NCBI GenBank assembly: GCA_003242085.1
Contig: QBML01000005.1
Span: forward strand, 1 to 64,000
Direction of reading: 5' to 3'
DNA length: 64,000 nucleotides
Source of the DNA: Pseudanabaena frigida
GTDB lineage: Bacteria > Cyanobacteriota > Cyanobacteriia > Pseudanabaenales > Pseudanabaenaceae
The notes beneath the pieces are model-generated. The model saw only the letters and a list, made by a program, of their open reading frames with translations, was not told the DNA's origin and did no database searches. Shown here one piece after another: positions 33,654 to 41,896 of the stretch; the first letter of the stretch is position 1, and each line of letters starts with the position of its first letter. The position numbers and the translations under genes were made by a program.

Positions 33654-34592
33654 ATGAAAAAAATACTACTTCTAATATTCATTTCACTGATAGCTAGCTG
33701 TAGTAACAGCGATCCATCGCCAAGTTCTTCACAAAGTCCATCTTCTTCACAAACTATTACTACTCCTACTCCAACAGCATCAATAACTCCATCTACAACT
33801 CAAACTAACGTTGATATTCAATCAGCTAAAGTCATAGAAATTCTAGATGGAGAGCAGGTATTTATCCGCGATCGCAAGGCGGCTGTTAATGATATTGCCA
33901 AAGCACAGGAGCAAGTCAGGACGGGTGAAGCAAGGGCTGAGATTGAATTTAACAATAATGCGATCGCGAGGCTTAGTAATAACTCGCTTTTAACAGTAGG
34001 GAAGTGTGGCGCTCAACTACAGAAAGGAAGTGTGTTAATCAATGGTGCAGTTTCGGCATGTACCTCTTCAATCAATACAGCAGTGCGTGGCACGACTTAT
34101 TTACTGGAAATTGATGCAGAAGGCAACGATCGGATTCAAGTTTTAGAGGGTGAAGTAGCGGTTACTCGCAATGATGAAGCTAAACCACAGATCCAAATTG
34201 TGAAAAGTGGTGAAAGATTGCGTAATTTTCGGAAAGACAAAAAAGTAGTACTTCAAAAAATTTCACAGTCTGAGTACGAGACACTTTTGGATAGCCCACT
34301 TGTACAAGGATACCGAAGAGATTTACCAAGTCTTGGCAAAGTCAAAGCCAAGTTTCAAGTACTATTTCCAAATGCCAAACCAGTTCTCGAAAGAAGAAAT
34401 GATTTAAAAAACGATCTCAAAAAATTGGAGCGTCCTGAGATCAAAGAAAAACTCGAGCAGAAGGGAAAAGGTGAGCGTAAAGATGACGATAAAAAACCTG
34501 AACCTAGAGAGCAGGATAAAAAAGACATGGATAGAGTCGAGCTACGCGAACCGATTAAAGATGTTTTCCAAAAGAATCTACCTCGTAAATAA
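33654..34592 (+). CDS. FecR-domain lipoprotein
   Basis: 312 residues from ATG 33654 (MKKILLLIFISLIASCSN), a lipoprotein with lipobox IASC. A Ser/Thr/Pro-rich linker (residues 20-55) leads to a FecR domain around residues 75-190: GEARAEIEFNNNAIARLSNN, LTVGKCGAQLQKGSVLINGA, NTAVRGTTYLLEI and EGEVAVTR. The C-terminal 90 residues are a basic, Lys/Glu-rich helix. FecR domains in cyanobacteria usually occur in exported proteins with no sigma-factor partner, as here. The role is unknown. An upstream TTG adds only three residues. The gene follows tRNA-Arg. Confidence 0.8.
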   Translation: MKKILLLIFISLIASCSNSDPSPSSSQSPSSSQTITTPTPTASITPSTTQTNVDIQSAKVIEILDGEQVFIRDRKAAVNDIAKAQEQVRTGEARAEIEFNNNAIARLSNNSLLTVGKCGAQLQKGSVLINGAVSACTSSINTAVRGTTYLLEIDAEGNDRIQVLEGEVAVTRNDEAKPQIQIVKSGERLRNFRKDKKVVLQKISQSEYETLLDSPLVQGYRRDLPSLGKVKAKFQVLFPNAKPVLERRNDLKNDLKKLERPEIKEKLEQKGKGERKDDDKKPEPREQDKKDMDRVELREPIKDVFQKNLPRK

Positions 34593-34706
34593 TATATTTT
34601 CGGGTTTTGCTAAAGATGGCAGGATTTTCGTGCAGTCCTGAAGAAGTAAGTAATGAAGCTAAAATTTTGATTATAACGATCTTTAAATTTATGTTAGCTA
34701 AATTTT

Positions 34707-34895
34707 ATGCAGACAATTCGTTGGATTCGGATAATCTTTTCCGCCATTTTTATAATCCTTGGCTTGGTATTTGGCATATATTTCCATGTCAAAGAGAATC
34801 CACCTGCGATCGCGATTGATAGCTGTATTGTAAAATTTGCCAACAAGGGCATTAGCGAAAATATTCCTTTTGGCGATCCTAGATGTCCATATTAG
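34707..34895 (+). CDS. Small membrane-anchored protein of unknown function
   Basis: 62 residues with an N-terminal anchor (RIIFSAIFIILGLVFGIYFHV) and a short outside tail with two Cys (DSCIVKFANKG and DPRCPY), perhaps disulfide-bonded. It ends 20 bases before the preferred start of the exported nucleosidase-like gene, so the two may form an operon. The ATG is in a plausible place, but the ribosome binding site is weak. It is accepted because of its position and membrane-protein composition. Confidence 0.5.
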   Translation: MQTIRWIRIIFSAIFIILGLVFGIYFHVKENPPAIAIDSCIVKFANKGISENIPFGDPRCPY

Positions 34896-34915
34896 ATAAG
34901 ATCCGAAATTATCAT

Positions 34916-35944
34916 ATGCCTTCTTTTAATCTAAAATGCATTGGTGCTGCCGCCTTGGTTAGCATTTCATTGACGGTATCTCAGGTTAATGCTCAAGCAA
35001 AAAAAGTAAAACATTGTCTTACGGAATGCAAACCACGTTTGGGGATTGTCTCCGCCTTTGGTCAAGAAGCAGATATTTTACTGGCGGAGACAACTAACAA
35101 GCAGCAATACAAAATCAATGGAAATATCTTCACCACTGGCAATTTAAGAGGAAATCAAGTCGTCATTATTTTGACTGGAGTGAGTGTTGAGAATGCTGCG
35201 ATGCTGACTCAATTATTAATCGATCACTTCAACATACATCATCTGTTATTGAGCGGAATTGCGGGTGGGATAAATCCAAACTACAACATTGGCGATGTAG
35301 TCGTGCCCAGCAAATGGGCATCTCCACTGGAAGTTTATTGGAGTAATAATAGTCAAATCCCTGCTCCTTGCGGAAAATCAGGAGACTTATTATGTCTGGG
35401 CTTACAACTATCGCAATTCACAAATACTGTCAATTCTGATTACCAATTTTCCAGCAGAGGCACAGGGTTGTTTATGCGTGATACTTTTGTTCGGAATAAT
35501 TCTAACTTTCCTGATGGTGAGTTTAAGTTTGACTATAAAGTTGACCAAGAAATGTTTGAAGTTGCCAAGAGTATAAATCTAACCTTAGATAAATGCGGTC
35601 CCAAGATTCCCAACTTATGTGTCTCTATTCAACCAAAGATACGGATTGGAGATAGAGGAGCATCGGGCTCCGCATTCCTTGCCAATGCTAACTACAGAAG
35701 CTATTTGTTCAAGACCATTGGTGCTGTTTCATTTGATATGGAAACAACTGCTTTTGCCCATGTAGCCTATGCCAATGAAATTCCCTTCATTGCCTTCCGT
35801 AGCTTATCAGATTTAGCAGGAGGCGATGATTCCAAAGATGTTGGCGCATTTTTTGGTAGTGGTTTAGCCGAAAGTAACGAATCCAAATTCACCCTAAGCT
35901 TTTTGGAGGCTTGGGCAAAACGATATCCTAACGGAAGTAATTAG
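34916..35944 (+). CDS. Exported phosphorylase-superfamily (MTA/SAH nucleosidase-like) protein
   Basis: 342 residues from ATG 34916 (MPSFNLKCIGAAALVSISLTVSQVNAQA), with a signal peptide ending near VNAQA. An upstream ATG adds eleven residues before the signal. The PNP/MTAN fold follows: RLGIVSAFGQEADILL, the nucleoside-binding LLSGIAGGINPNYNIGDVVVP, and the C-terminal SFDMETTAFAHVAYANEIPFIAFRSLSDLAGG with the Met-Glu ribose-binding pair and the catalytic-type Asp. Most homologues are cytosolic enzymes cleaving methylthioadenosine or S-adenosylhomocysteine; an exported form suggests periplasmic nucleoside scavenging (inference). A long insertion is present around residues 150-240. Confidence 0.8.
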   Translation: MPSFNLKCIGAAALVSISLTVSQVNAQAKKVKHCLTECKPRLGIVSAFGQEADILLAETTNKQQYKINGNIFTTGNLRGNQVVIILTGVSVENAAMLTQLLIDHFNIHHLLLSGIAGGINPNYNIGDVVVPSKWASPLEVYWSNNSQIPAPCGKSGDLLCLGLQLSQFTNTVNSDYQFSSRGTGLFMRDTFVRNNSNFPDGEFKFDYKVDQEMFEVAKSINLTLDKCGPKIPNLCVSIQPKIRIGDRGASGSAFLANANYRSYLFKTIGAVSFDMETTAFAHVAYANEIPFIAFRSLSDLAGGDDSKDVGAFFGSGLAESNESKFTLSFLEAWAKRYPNGSN

Positions 35945-35947
35945 AGC

Positions 35948-35986
35948 AATAAATAAAGGCGGCGCTTTGCGCCGCCTTTATTTATT
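35948..35986. repeat. Shared-core hairpin, MITE-like
   Basis: AATAAATAAAGGCGGCGC / GCGCCGCCTTTATTTATT around TTT, perfect stem, starting a few bases after the nucleosidase-like stop. The right flank TTTTATGTCCTAAGCGAAACTTATATTGCTATAGC (described) resembles the end of the complete element at 28.4 kb. Confidence 0.75.
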
Positions 35987-36098
35987 TGGATTTTATGTCC
36001 TAAGCGAAACTTATATTGCTATAGCTAAAAATAATGACTAAAAATGATGCAGGGGGATAAATATACTTAGAGAAAGAAATGCATATTACATAAACATA

Positions 36099-36344
36099 TT
36101 AGGCAGCTTGCAAAATTAATTCGTTAGGAATTGATACCCAAACACGAAACTGGTTAGCATCGGGCGCGATTAATACAGCCATGCCCAAATCTAAATCTTT
36201 TCTACATCCAGCGATCGCTTCATTAAGAGAGTTGTAAATTTTATCAACCACAAAGATTTGACCTAGAAAGATAATGGCTTGCTCAGTGCCCACAACGGTA
36301 CTAATCACAATCGAGCGAACTTGGTTTAGTGAATTAAGAATCAT
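36099..36344 (-). CDS. 81-residue conserved small protein, paralogue A
   Basis: Closely related along its whole length to the 81-residue protein at 45.2-45.4 kb (LNQVRSIVI..., YNSLNEAIA, VLIAP-ANQFRVW-SIP). About three-quarters of positions are identical by eye, with no gaps. No membrane segment; the sequence has a mixed alpha/beta pattern. I do not recognise the family. Its upstream region also matches that of the paralogue and contains CRP-like half-sites, so the duplication covered the promoter. It is a single-gene unit between two MITE-like hairpins. Confidence 0.75.
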   Translation of the reverse strand: MILNSLNQVRSIVISTVVGTEQAIIFLGQIFVVDKIYNSLNEAIAGCRKDLDLGMAVLIAPDANQFRVWVSIPNELILQAA

Positions 36345-36422
36345 AGCTTCTGCATTGTAAACTGGTTGAGATGAGTATCTCGTACTATCAAAGTTTGGTC
36401 TGCGATCGCCGATCTATGCTTT

Positions 36423-36460
36423 TGTGATATTGAGTCTGGGTAAACGCGATCGAGATCACA
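36423..36460 (-). promoter_or_regulatory. Candidate CRP-like operator upstream of paralogue A
   Basis: Read on the minus strand, TGTGATCTCGATCGCG (36445-36460) matches the left half TGTGA of the CRP consensus and 3 of 5 positions of the right half. A second TGTGA (plus strand, 36423-36427) lies nearby. The site is about 100 bases before the start codon. The same arrangement precedes paralogue B. Binding is inferred. Confidence 0.45.
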
Positions 36461-36540
36461 AGTAAAGGCGTTCGTATACTTAATGCACCAAATTTCTATA
36501 GCCCCTCCAACTGTGACCATGCAAGAGATAGTTAACAAAC

Positions 36541-36579
36541 AATAAAGAAAAGCGGTGCTTAGTGCCACTTTTCTTTATT
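36541..36579. repeat. MITE-like hairpin
   Basis: AATAAAGAAAAGCGGTGC / GTGCCACTTTTCTTTATT with mismatches in the core, followed by TTGGGTTTTATATCCTAAGC like other copies. The rest of the spacer to 36864 is AT-rich and gene-free and probably includes the cyclase promoter. Confidence 0.6.
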
Positions 36580-36864
36580 TGGGTTTTATATCCTAAGCTA
36601 ACCTTACTTTATAACCCTTAGAAGGGCTCGAAAGCCGGGATGGAGAAGGTAAAAATTTGCTTGGTGTGTCAAATATATTAATGCCATTTTTATTTTGTTA
36701 AAGGCAAACTAAAAGCTGCAAAACGTTGTCTTAGAATAAATTTTTGTTTCGATAACTAATTTTTGGATTTGCTCCACCCTTGATTGTGCAAATCTCAAAA
36801 ACTAATACTGATAAAAAAGAGATTCAGTTACTTAATATTGCCAATAAGTTACTAGAAAATATTC

Positions 36865-38985
36865 ATGCAATTATTTAAGCAGATAAGTATAAAAACAAAA
36901 CTTATCATGATGTTGTTGGTAGTTAGTATCGGCGCTTTGCTCGCAAGTACTTATATCTGCTCTAGCAGTGGGGAAGCAATTCTAACTGAAAAAATATTCA
37001 ACCAATTAACCAGTCTTAGATCGACAAAAACATATCAAATTCAAGATTATTTTGAGACCCTTAAGAACCACAGTCAGACGCTCAGCGAAGATTTGACAGT
37101 CATTTCGGCAATGCAAGAGTTTAGGACGGCTTACTACCAACTTGAACAGTCTCCAATACCTTTAGATTTCGATCGCAGAATTGAAAACTATTACAGCACA
37201 GAATTTCTCCCAAAACTAGCCCGAACGCACGAGGGGTCACCACTTCTAGCCTCTTACATTCCAAAAACAGCAGCATCCCGTTATCTTCAGTACTACTACA
37301 CTACTGCGAATCCTCATCCAATCGGGAAGAAGCTTTTACTTGACGATCCAGAGGATGGCAGTGACTATAGCCAAGTTCACGCTCGCTACCACTCTTTTTT
37401 TCGCAGCATAATTGAAAAATACGGCTACTACGATCTGTTTTTGATTGATCGCGAAGGAACTCTTGTTTACTCAGTTTTTAAAGAAACCGATTTTTCTACA
37501 AACTTCACTAATGGTCCCTATAGCGATAGTAACCTAGCAGAGGCGATCGCCGCCGCGCGAGGAGCTAAGGGAACGGGATATGTAAAAATCGTAGATTTTA
37601 AGCCCTACAGCCCATCTTATGGTGCACCTGCCGCATTTATCGCAACTCCAATTTTTAACAAATCGGAATTTGTGGGCGTTCTAGCATTCCAATTTCCCGT
37701 TGACAAAATTAACAGGGTGATGACTGGCGACAAAAATTGGAAACAAGATGGACTGGGGGATTCAGGAGAAACTTATTTAGTCGGTTCGGATTATCTAATG
37801 CGTTCTATGTCACGGTTTCTGATTGAAGATCCAGAAGGACATTCCAAAACTCTTACTTCTATTGGTACTGACGAAAAAACTGTCAAGAAAATCGCAGATT
37901 TCAATACTACAATTCTGCTTCAGGAAGTACAGACTCAAGCAGTAAAGGAAGCCTTGGTTGGGAGACAGGGAACTGCGATTATCGATGATTATCGCAATAT
38001 TCCAGTTTTAAGTTCCTATGCTCCATTAAAGATTGATGGATTGAAGTGGGCAATCTTGGCTGAAATAGATGTTTCTGAAGCTTATGCCTCAGTTTATGCA
38101 TTTCAAAAGACGGTTTTGATTGGTGCGACTTTGATAATTGGGCTAATCACCCTTGTCTCGATGATGCTCACGTCCATCTTTATCAAACCCATCCAGATGT
38201 TAATTGCAAGTGCTAATAAGGTGGGAGCAGGAGAGGTTGATGCGATCGTCCAATCTGGTTCAGATGATGAATTTGGAGACTTAGCCAGTTCGTTTAATCA
38301 AACAATCGATAGTCTCAGGAATGAAGCGAAAGAGATCGAACAGAAAAATCGCGAAAACGAAGCATTAGTTTTAAATATATTTAGCCCCGCGATCGCCAAA
38401 CGCATCAAACAGGGCGATCGCAAAATCGCCGATCGCATTTCTAATGTTTCGGTCTTTTTTTCCGATCTCGATCGATTTACCAATCTCGCAAAAACTATGC
38501 CTCCCGAAGAAGGAGTTAGCTTACTGAACGAATTAGTGACTGTCTTCGATGAAATGGCAGATAAATATGGTTTGGAGAAAATCAAAACTATTGGTGACGG
38601 CTATATGGCTGTTTGTGGACTGAGCGTGCCTCGCCTCGATCATGACAAACGCATGGTGGATTTTTCTTTGGAAATGCTTACTTTTATCCGCCGATTTAAT
38701 TATGAAAGAGGCTTGTACCTCGATTTACGGATCGGGATTAATTCAGGTGAAGTGGTTGCAGGCGTGATTGGCAAAAATAAGTTGCTTTACGATGTTTGGG
38801 GCGATACGGTAAATATCGCCAATAAGCTGAAGTATGCCTGTCCTCCAGGTTCGATCTTCGTCTCCCAAAACGTTTGCGATCGCTTGCACGATCTCTACGA
38901 TTTTGAGTGTGTTGGCGACATTCAGGAACTTGGACAAGAAAAGCTAGTGGCTTGGCATCTCAAAAATGCCAAGCCGACAATATAG
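36865..38985 (+). CDS. Class III adenylate cyclase with dCache sensor and HAMP
   Basis: 706 residues: cytosolic start, TM1 (LIMMLLVVSIGALLASTYI, about 13-32), a large periplasmic sensor of dCache type (about 35-410; LIDREGTLVYSVFKETDF and LAFQFPVDKINRVM are typical), TM2 (about 415-437), a HAMP domain (IKPIQMLIASANKVGAGEVD...), then the cyclase (about 525-700). Metal residues are in FFSDLDRFTNLA and IGDGYMAVCG. The adenine-specifying Lys (EKIKTIGD) and Asp (LYDVWGDTVN) are both present, so ATP is the likely substrate and cAMP the product. It precedes an MscS channel with a cyclic-nucleotide-binding fold by 121 bases in the same direction. Confidence 0.93.
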   Translation: MQLFKQISIKTKLIMMLLVVSIGALLASTYICSSSGEAILTEKIFNQLTSLRSTKTYQIQDYFETLKNHSQTLSEDLTVISAMQEFRTAYYQLEQSPIPLDFDRRIENYYSTEFLPKLARTHEGSPLLASYIPKTAASRYLQYYYTTANPHPIGKKLLLDDPEDGSDYSQVHARYHSFFRSIIEKYGYYDLFLIDREGTLVYSVFKETDFSTNFTNGPYSDSNLAEAIAAARGAKGTGYVKIVDFKPYSPSYGAPAAFIATPIFNKSEFVGVLAFQFPVDKINRVMTGDKNWKQDGLGDSGETYLVGSDYLMRSMSRFLIEDPEGHSKTLTSIGTDEKTVKKIADFNTTILLQEVQTQAVKEALVGRQGTAIIDDYRNIPVLSSYAPLKIDGLKWAILAEIDVSEAYASVYAFQKTVLIGATLIIGLITLVSMMLTSIFIKPIQMLIASANKVGAGEVDAIVQSGSDDEFGDLASSFNQTIDSLRNEAKEIEQKNRENEALVLNIFSPAIAKRIKQGDRKIADRISNVSVFFSDLDRFTNLAKTMPPEEGVSLLNELVTVFDEMADKYGLEKIKTIGDGYMAVCGLSVPRLDHDKRMVDFSLEMLTFIRRFNYERGLYLDLRIGINSGEVVAGVIGKNKLLYDVWGDTVNIANKLKYACPPGSIFVSQNVCDRLHDLYDFECVGDIQELGQEKLVAWHLKNAKPTI

Positions 38986-39045
38986 CGTTTAGCAAATGAG
39001 TGCATACCCCTTTGCAAAACAAAAAACAATCGGAGTAAGGGTTTT

Positions 39046-39078
39046 GGTTTTCATTTTGCCTACGGCAAAATGAAAACC
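39046..39078. terminator. Hairpin between cyclase and MscS-like channel
   Basis: GGTTTTCATTTTGCC / GGCAAAATGAAAACC with a TAC loop, a perfect 15-bp stem. It may separate or attenuate transcription between the cyclase and the channel. The bases just after the cyclase stop, ATATAGCGTTTAGCAAAT (38980-38997), are identical to a stretch at 12884-12901. Confidence 0.65.
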
Positions 39079-39106
39079 ACTATAAGCATTCAAGAGGAGA
39101 GAAATC

Positions 39107-40603
39107 GTGAACGATCTAAGCGCTTCAAACAACTGGAATACATGGGTAGTCATCATCGGATTGGGATTCCCAGTCTTGGTAGTGTTACTTGGAGAGGTTA
39201 TTTATTATCTCAAAAGACGGGGTAAGCCTCTGGCAGCTACCATCGGGGTTGTAAAAAACCTCGTCCTGCCAGTCTTTATGCTGATGGCTTTTAGTAGGAA
39301 TGTCTTGAATCTCGAAGTTGATGGGAATTTCCCAAAGATCGTCGAGACCTTGTTCTGGATATCTGTAATCTATGCTTCTCTCTCTCTATTAAATGTGTTT
39401 TTGTTTGAGGAAGCGGAAGCAAATACTTGGCGCGCTCGGATGCCCAAGTTGCTAATCGACCTTTCTCGATTGTTTTTGGTGCTTGTGGGAAGTGCAGTCG
39501 TGCTGGCGGTTGTATGGGGTGCTGATTTGGCAGGGCTCGCGACTGGATTAGGCGTTAGCTCCATTGTGATCGGTTTGGCGCTTCAGGATACATTAGGTAG
39601 CATTATGTCTGGCATTGCCTTGCTGCTCGAACGTCCGTTTAGCGTGGGTGATTGGCTGCGCGTTGGTAATAGCGAAGATCGGGCGATTGTCGGTCAGGTA
39701 ATTGATATCAATTGGCGATCGGTGCGTTTGGTAACTCTTCAACGTCAAACTATAGTCATTCCGCATCAGTTCATCAGCAAAGAAATAATCAATAATTACA
39801 GTCAACCAGAACGGATATATAACCAGAAAATCAATATTGGCTTTTCCTATGATAGTCCGCCTAACCTCGTCAAACAGGTTCTCACAAGTACGGCTTTGGC
39901 TACGCAAGGGGTATTAGCAAAACCAGAACCAGAGAGTAAAACCGTATCCTATGATGAGACGGCAATTATCTATGAAGTGGAGTTTTTTATTGAAAACTTT
40001 GAGAATGTCGAACGGATACTCGATCTTTTTATGACCCGAATCTGGTATGCGGCGCAGCGAAACAACCTCACTCTATATCGCTACCGATACGAGTATGCTT
40101 TGGAAGCTTCTAAAAAATTAGATAGTACTTCTAGTAAATTAGCCCAAAGCCTAAACTCTATTCCCGGATTTATGCCTCTCATAAAAGAGTCGAAGAATTT
40201 AGATGAGCTATCGATGGGAACGGCTTTGCAGCATTTTGGAGCAGGAGAGAAAGTCATCCGACAAGGTGAACCCTGTAAGGCTTTGTACGTTATTATTGCA
40301 GGTCTGGCTAATGTCACCGTATCCAATAAGTTTGGTACGGAGTTGGAAGTAATGACAATTTTGCGCGGTGAGTTCTTTGGTGAGATGGCATTATTTAGTG
40401 GGAAGCCAAGTCCAGTATCGGTTGTCGCCGTTGACGATTTGCAAGTTATTGCAATCTATTCAGATGCTTTAAATACGACGCTTGAATCTCATCCAAGCTT
40501 AGGTCGCGAGATCGGTCAAATCATCGAAGCGCGAAGCAAGGCTTTAAGTATGGTGTTACAAGCAGATGCTTCAACTAATGCTATGGGTGAATTTACAATA
40601 TAA
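39107..40603 (+). CDS. MscS-family channel with C-terminal cyclic-nucleotide-binding-like domain
   Basis: 498 residues from GTG 39107, with an AGAGGAG Shine-Dalgarno nearby. Four membrane segments precede the MscS pore helix LATGLGVSSIVIGLALQDTLGSIMSGIALLLERPF (described, about residues 146-180), then the beta domain (FSVGDWLRVGNSEDRAIVGQVIDINWRSV) and the alpha/beta domain. Residues 365-480 form a CNB fold: FGAGEKVIRQGEPCKALYVI ... GEFFGEMALFSGKPSP. The layout is that of bacterial cyclic-nucleotide-gated (bCNG) channels. In the phosphate-binding cassette the Arg that normally follows the Gly-Glu-x-x-Leu helix is replaced (KPSPVSV), so ligand binding may be lost or altered. It sits next to an adenylate cyclase. 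Confidence 0.9.
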   Translation: MNDLSASNNWNTWVVIIGLGFPVLVVLLGEVIYYLKRRGKPLAATIGVVKNLVLPVFMLMAFSRNVLNLEVDGNFPKIVETLFWISVIYASLSLLNVFLFEEAEANTWRARMPKLLIDLSRLFLVLVGSAVVLAVVWGADLAGLATGLGVSSIVIGLALQDTLGSIMSGIALLLERPFSVGDWLRVGNSEDRAIVGQVIDINWRSVRLVTLQRQTIVIPHQFISKEIINNYSQPERIYNQKINIGFSYDSPPNLVKQVLTSTALATQGVLAKPEPESKTVSYDETAIIYEVEFFIENFENVERILDLFMTRIWYAAQRNNLTLYRYRYEYALEASKKLDSTSSKLAQSLNSIPGFMPLIKESKNLDELSMGTALQHFGAGEKVIRQGEPCKALYVIIAGLANVTVSNKFGTELEVMTILRGEFFGEMALFSGKPSPVSVVAVDDLQVIAIYSDALNTTLESHPSLGREIGQIIEARSKALSMVLQADASTNAMGEFTI

Positions 40604-40993
40604 GTTTCTAAGTGAAGCGAGTTCCCCCACAAATCTCAATTTGGTTTAATGCTGCTGCACCATTTATCCGCAAGAGGCACTTGCATCTGACACAACAGTA
40701 TCCTTAAGCCTTTGTTACCGAAAAAATATTAACTCCCTGATACCGAAAAGAGTTGTAATAGTAAATGGATTTAAACAGTCTTTATAAAATCCAACCCGTT
40801 TTACAGGAAATCAAGCATGTCCAAGACACCACTCTTCCCCCAAACCCAAAGCGATTGCAATAGTCAGGAAAAAATAACCATGCCCACCTTTCCTATCACC
40901 TTAATTCTTGATCGCTTCTACAGTGCTAATGCTAAACCATAACTACGAACACGCCTTGTAAACCTATTACACCCTGCAATCCAAAGAAAAATT
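40604..40993. other. Spacer with possible gene remnants
   Basis: A 390-base spacer. It holds a 32-codon frame at 40765-40863 (MDLNSLYKIQPVLQEIKHVQ...) and a 20-codon frame beginning MPTFPITLILDRFYS at about 40879. Both have protein-like composition but no good ribosome binding site, so they look like decayed fragments. Short direct echoes TTACCGAAAAAATATTAAC and ATACCGAAAAGAG occur near 40720-40752. Confidence 0.35.
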
Positions 40994-41611
40994 ATGAATG
41001 TTCAATATCTAAAGCAATTGATTGAGAAAACCATAAATCAACCTTGGCTCCCTATAGAGGTAAATTCAATTGCACAAAACTTATCGATCATCATCAATCG
41101 TCCTGATGATGGTGTAGAAGTTGACTATAAAAGTCTGATGAAGCAGATTATCGATGTAATTGTGAATAAGGAGTTGGATGATATTCTAGGCATTGATGTC
41201 ATCAAATTTTATGGACGTATTCAAGGTCAACCAAAGGTTGAATGGGGAGAAACCTATAGCTTACTACAAAGCAAATTGTTGATAAATTCAACGCAGAGTC
41301 AAGATACTCCTTCAGTGAAAAGTCAAGAATTGCTCTTGGAGGCAGTCTACCAAGTTCCATTATCTGTATGGCTTACTATATTCGCTGAATCGGCAAGGCA
41401 TAGCCTTAGTTTAGATGACCTTAATCCAGATATGACTTTGGGTGATCGCTTGGAGCGGGGATTGATTGAGTTAGAGTCAGTAGTGGAGGCGTTAGAAGAT
41501 GGTTATGATTACAGCGACGAAACTACTATCTCAGATAGCGATTACATGGACATGATAGGAATCGGAGACACTAATCTTGGAGGATGGGTACCTGGTGACG
41601 ATGACGATTAA
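40994..41611 (+). CDS. Cytosolic acidic protein of unknown function
   Basis: 205 residues with no signal peptide or membrane helix. The composition is acidic and helical, with an ending rich in Asp (GGWVPGDDDD) and an unusually acidic stretch GYDYSDETTISDSDYMDM. No motif is recognised. The frame is clean and the codon pattern, including HIP1-like GATCG sites, fits the neighbours. It stands alone between two regions of decayed genes, so transfer is possible but not shown. Confidence 0.65.
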   Translation: MNVQYLKQLIEKTINQPWLPIEVNSIAQNLSIIINRPDDGVEVDYKSLMKQIIDVIVNKELDDILGIDVIKFYGRIQGQPKVEWGETYSLLQSKLLINSTQSQDTPSVKSQELLLEAVYQVPLSVWLTIFAESARHSLSLDDLNPDMTLGDRLERGLIELESVVEALEDGYDYSDETTISDSDYMDMIGIGDTNLGGWVPGDDDD

Positions 41612-41678
41612 ATAACTTCCGAAGCAATAGCTATTAACATGCCCTCTCATCCCATCTCTAAATAGTTTCGTCGCTCGA

Positions 41679-41867
41679 ATGACATCAGGCGAAAAGCGCA
41701 TTGCGGTGAGACTAGTGCAGAAACTAGATACCGATTATCTAATCTGGTATGACGTACCCATTGGCAAAAAGCAACGTTTAATGCAATTAATGCGATCGCT
41801 GAGTATTTGGATGAAAGATAAGGCGATCGCACTTTCTGCAATCCGTTCTAGTGAGAAATCATCATGA
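41679..41867 (+). pseudogene. N-terminal fragment of a NERD-domain protein
   Basis: The first 32 residues MTSGEKRIAVRLVQKL... DYLIWYDVPIGKKQ match the start of NERD (nuclease-related) domains found at the front of helicase-like proteins. After KKQ the similarity stops, and the rest (LMQLMRSLSIWMKDK) is unrelated. In another frame the bases there read NAINAIAEYLDER, perhaps the end of another gene. The fragment therefore looks like a deletion junction. Confidence 0.55.
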
Positions 41868-41896
41868 AACAAAGATTGCATTTTAGATAATGATTT

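Noticed and set aside
34607-34819. 70-codon frame before the nucleosidase-like gene
   Set aside because: It overlaps the better-supported 62-residue membrane protein in another frame and shows no domain or signal.
36341-36568. 75-codon leftward frame upstream of paralogue A
   Set aside because: It covers the conserved CRP-like promoter region and has no counterpart upstream of paralogue B.
36601-36864. Possible riboswitch before the dCache cyclase
   Set aside because: GAAGGGCTCGAAAGCCGGGA has a small hairpin, but no known riboswitch consensus could be fitted.
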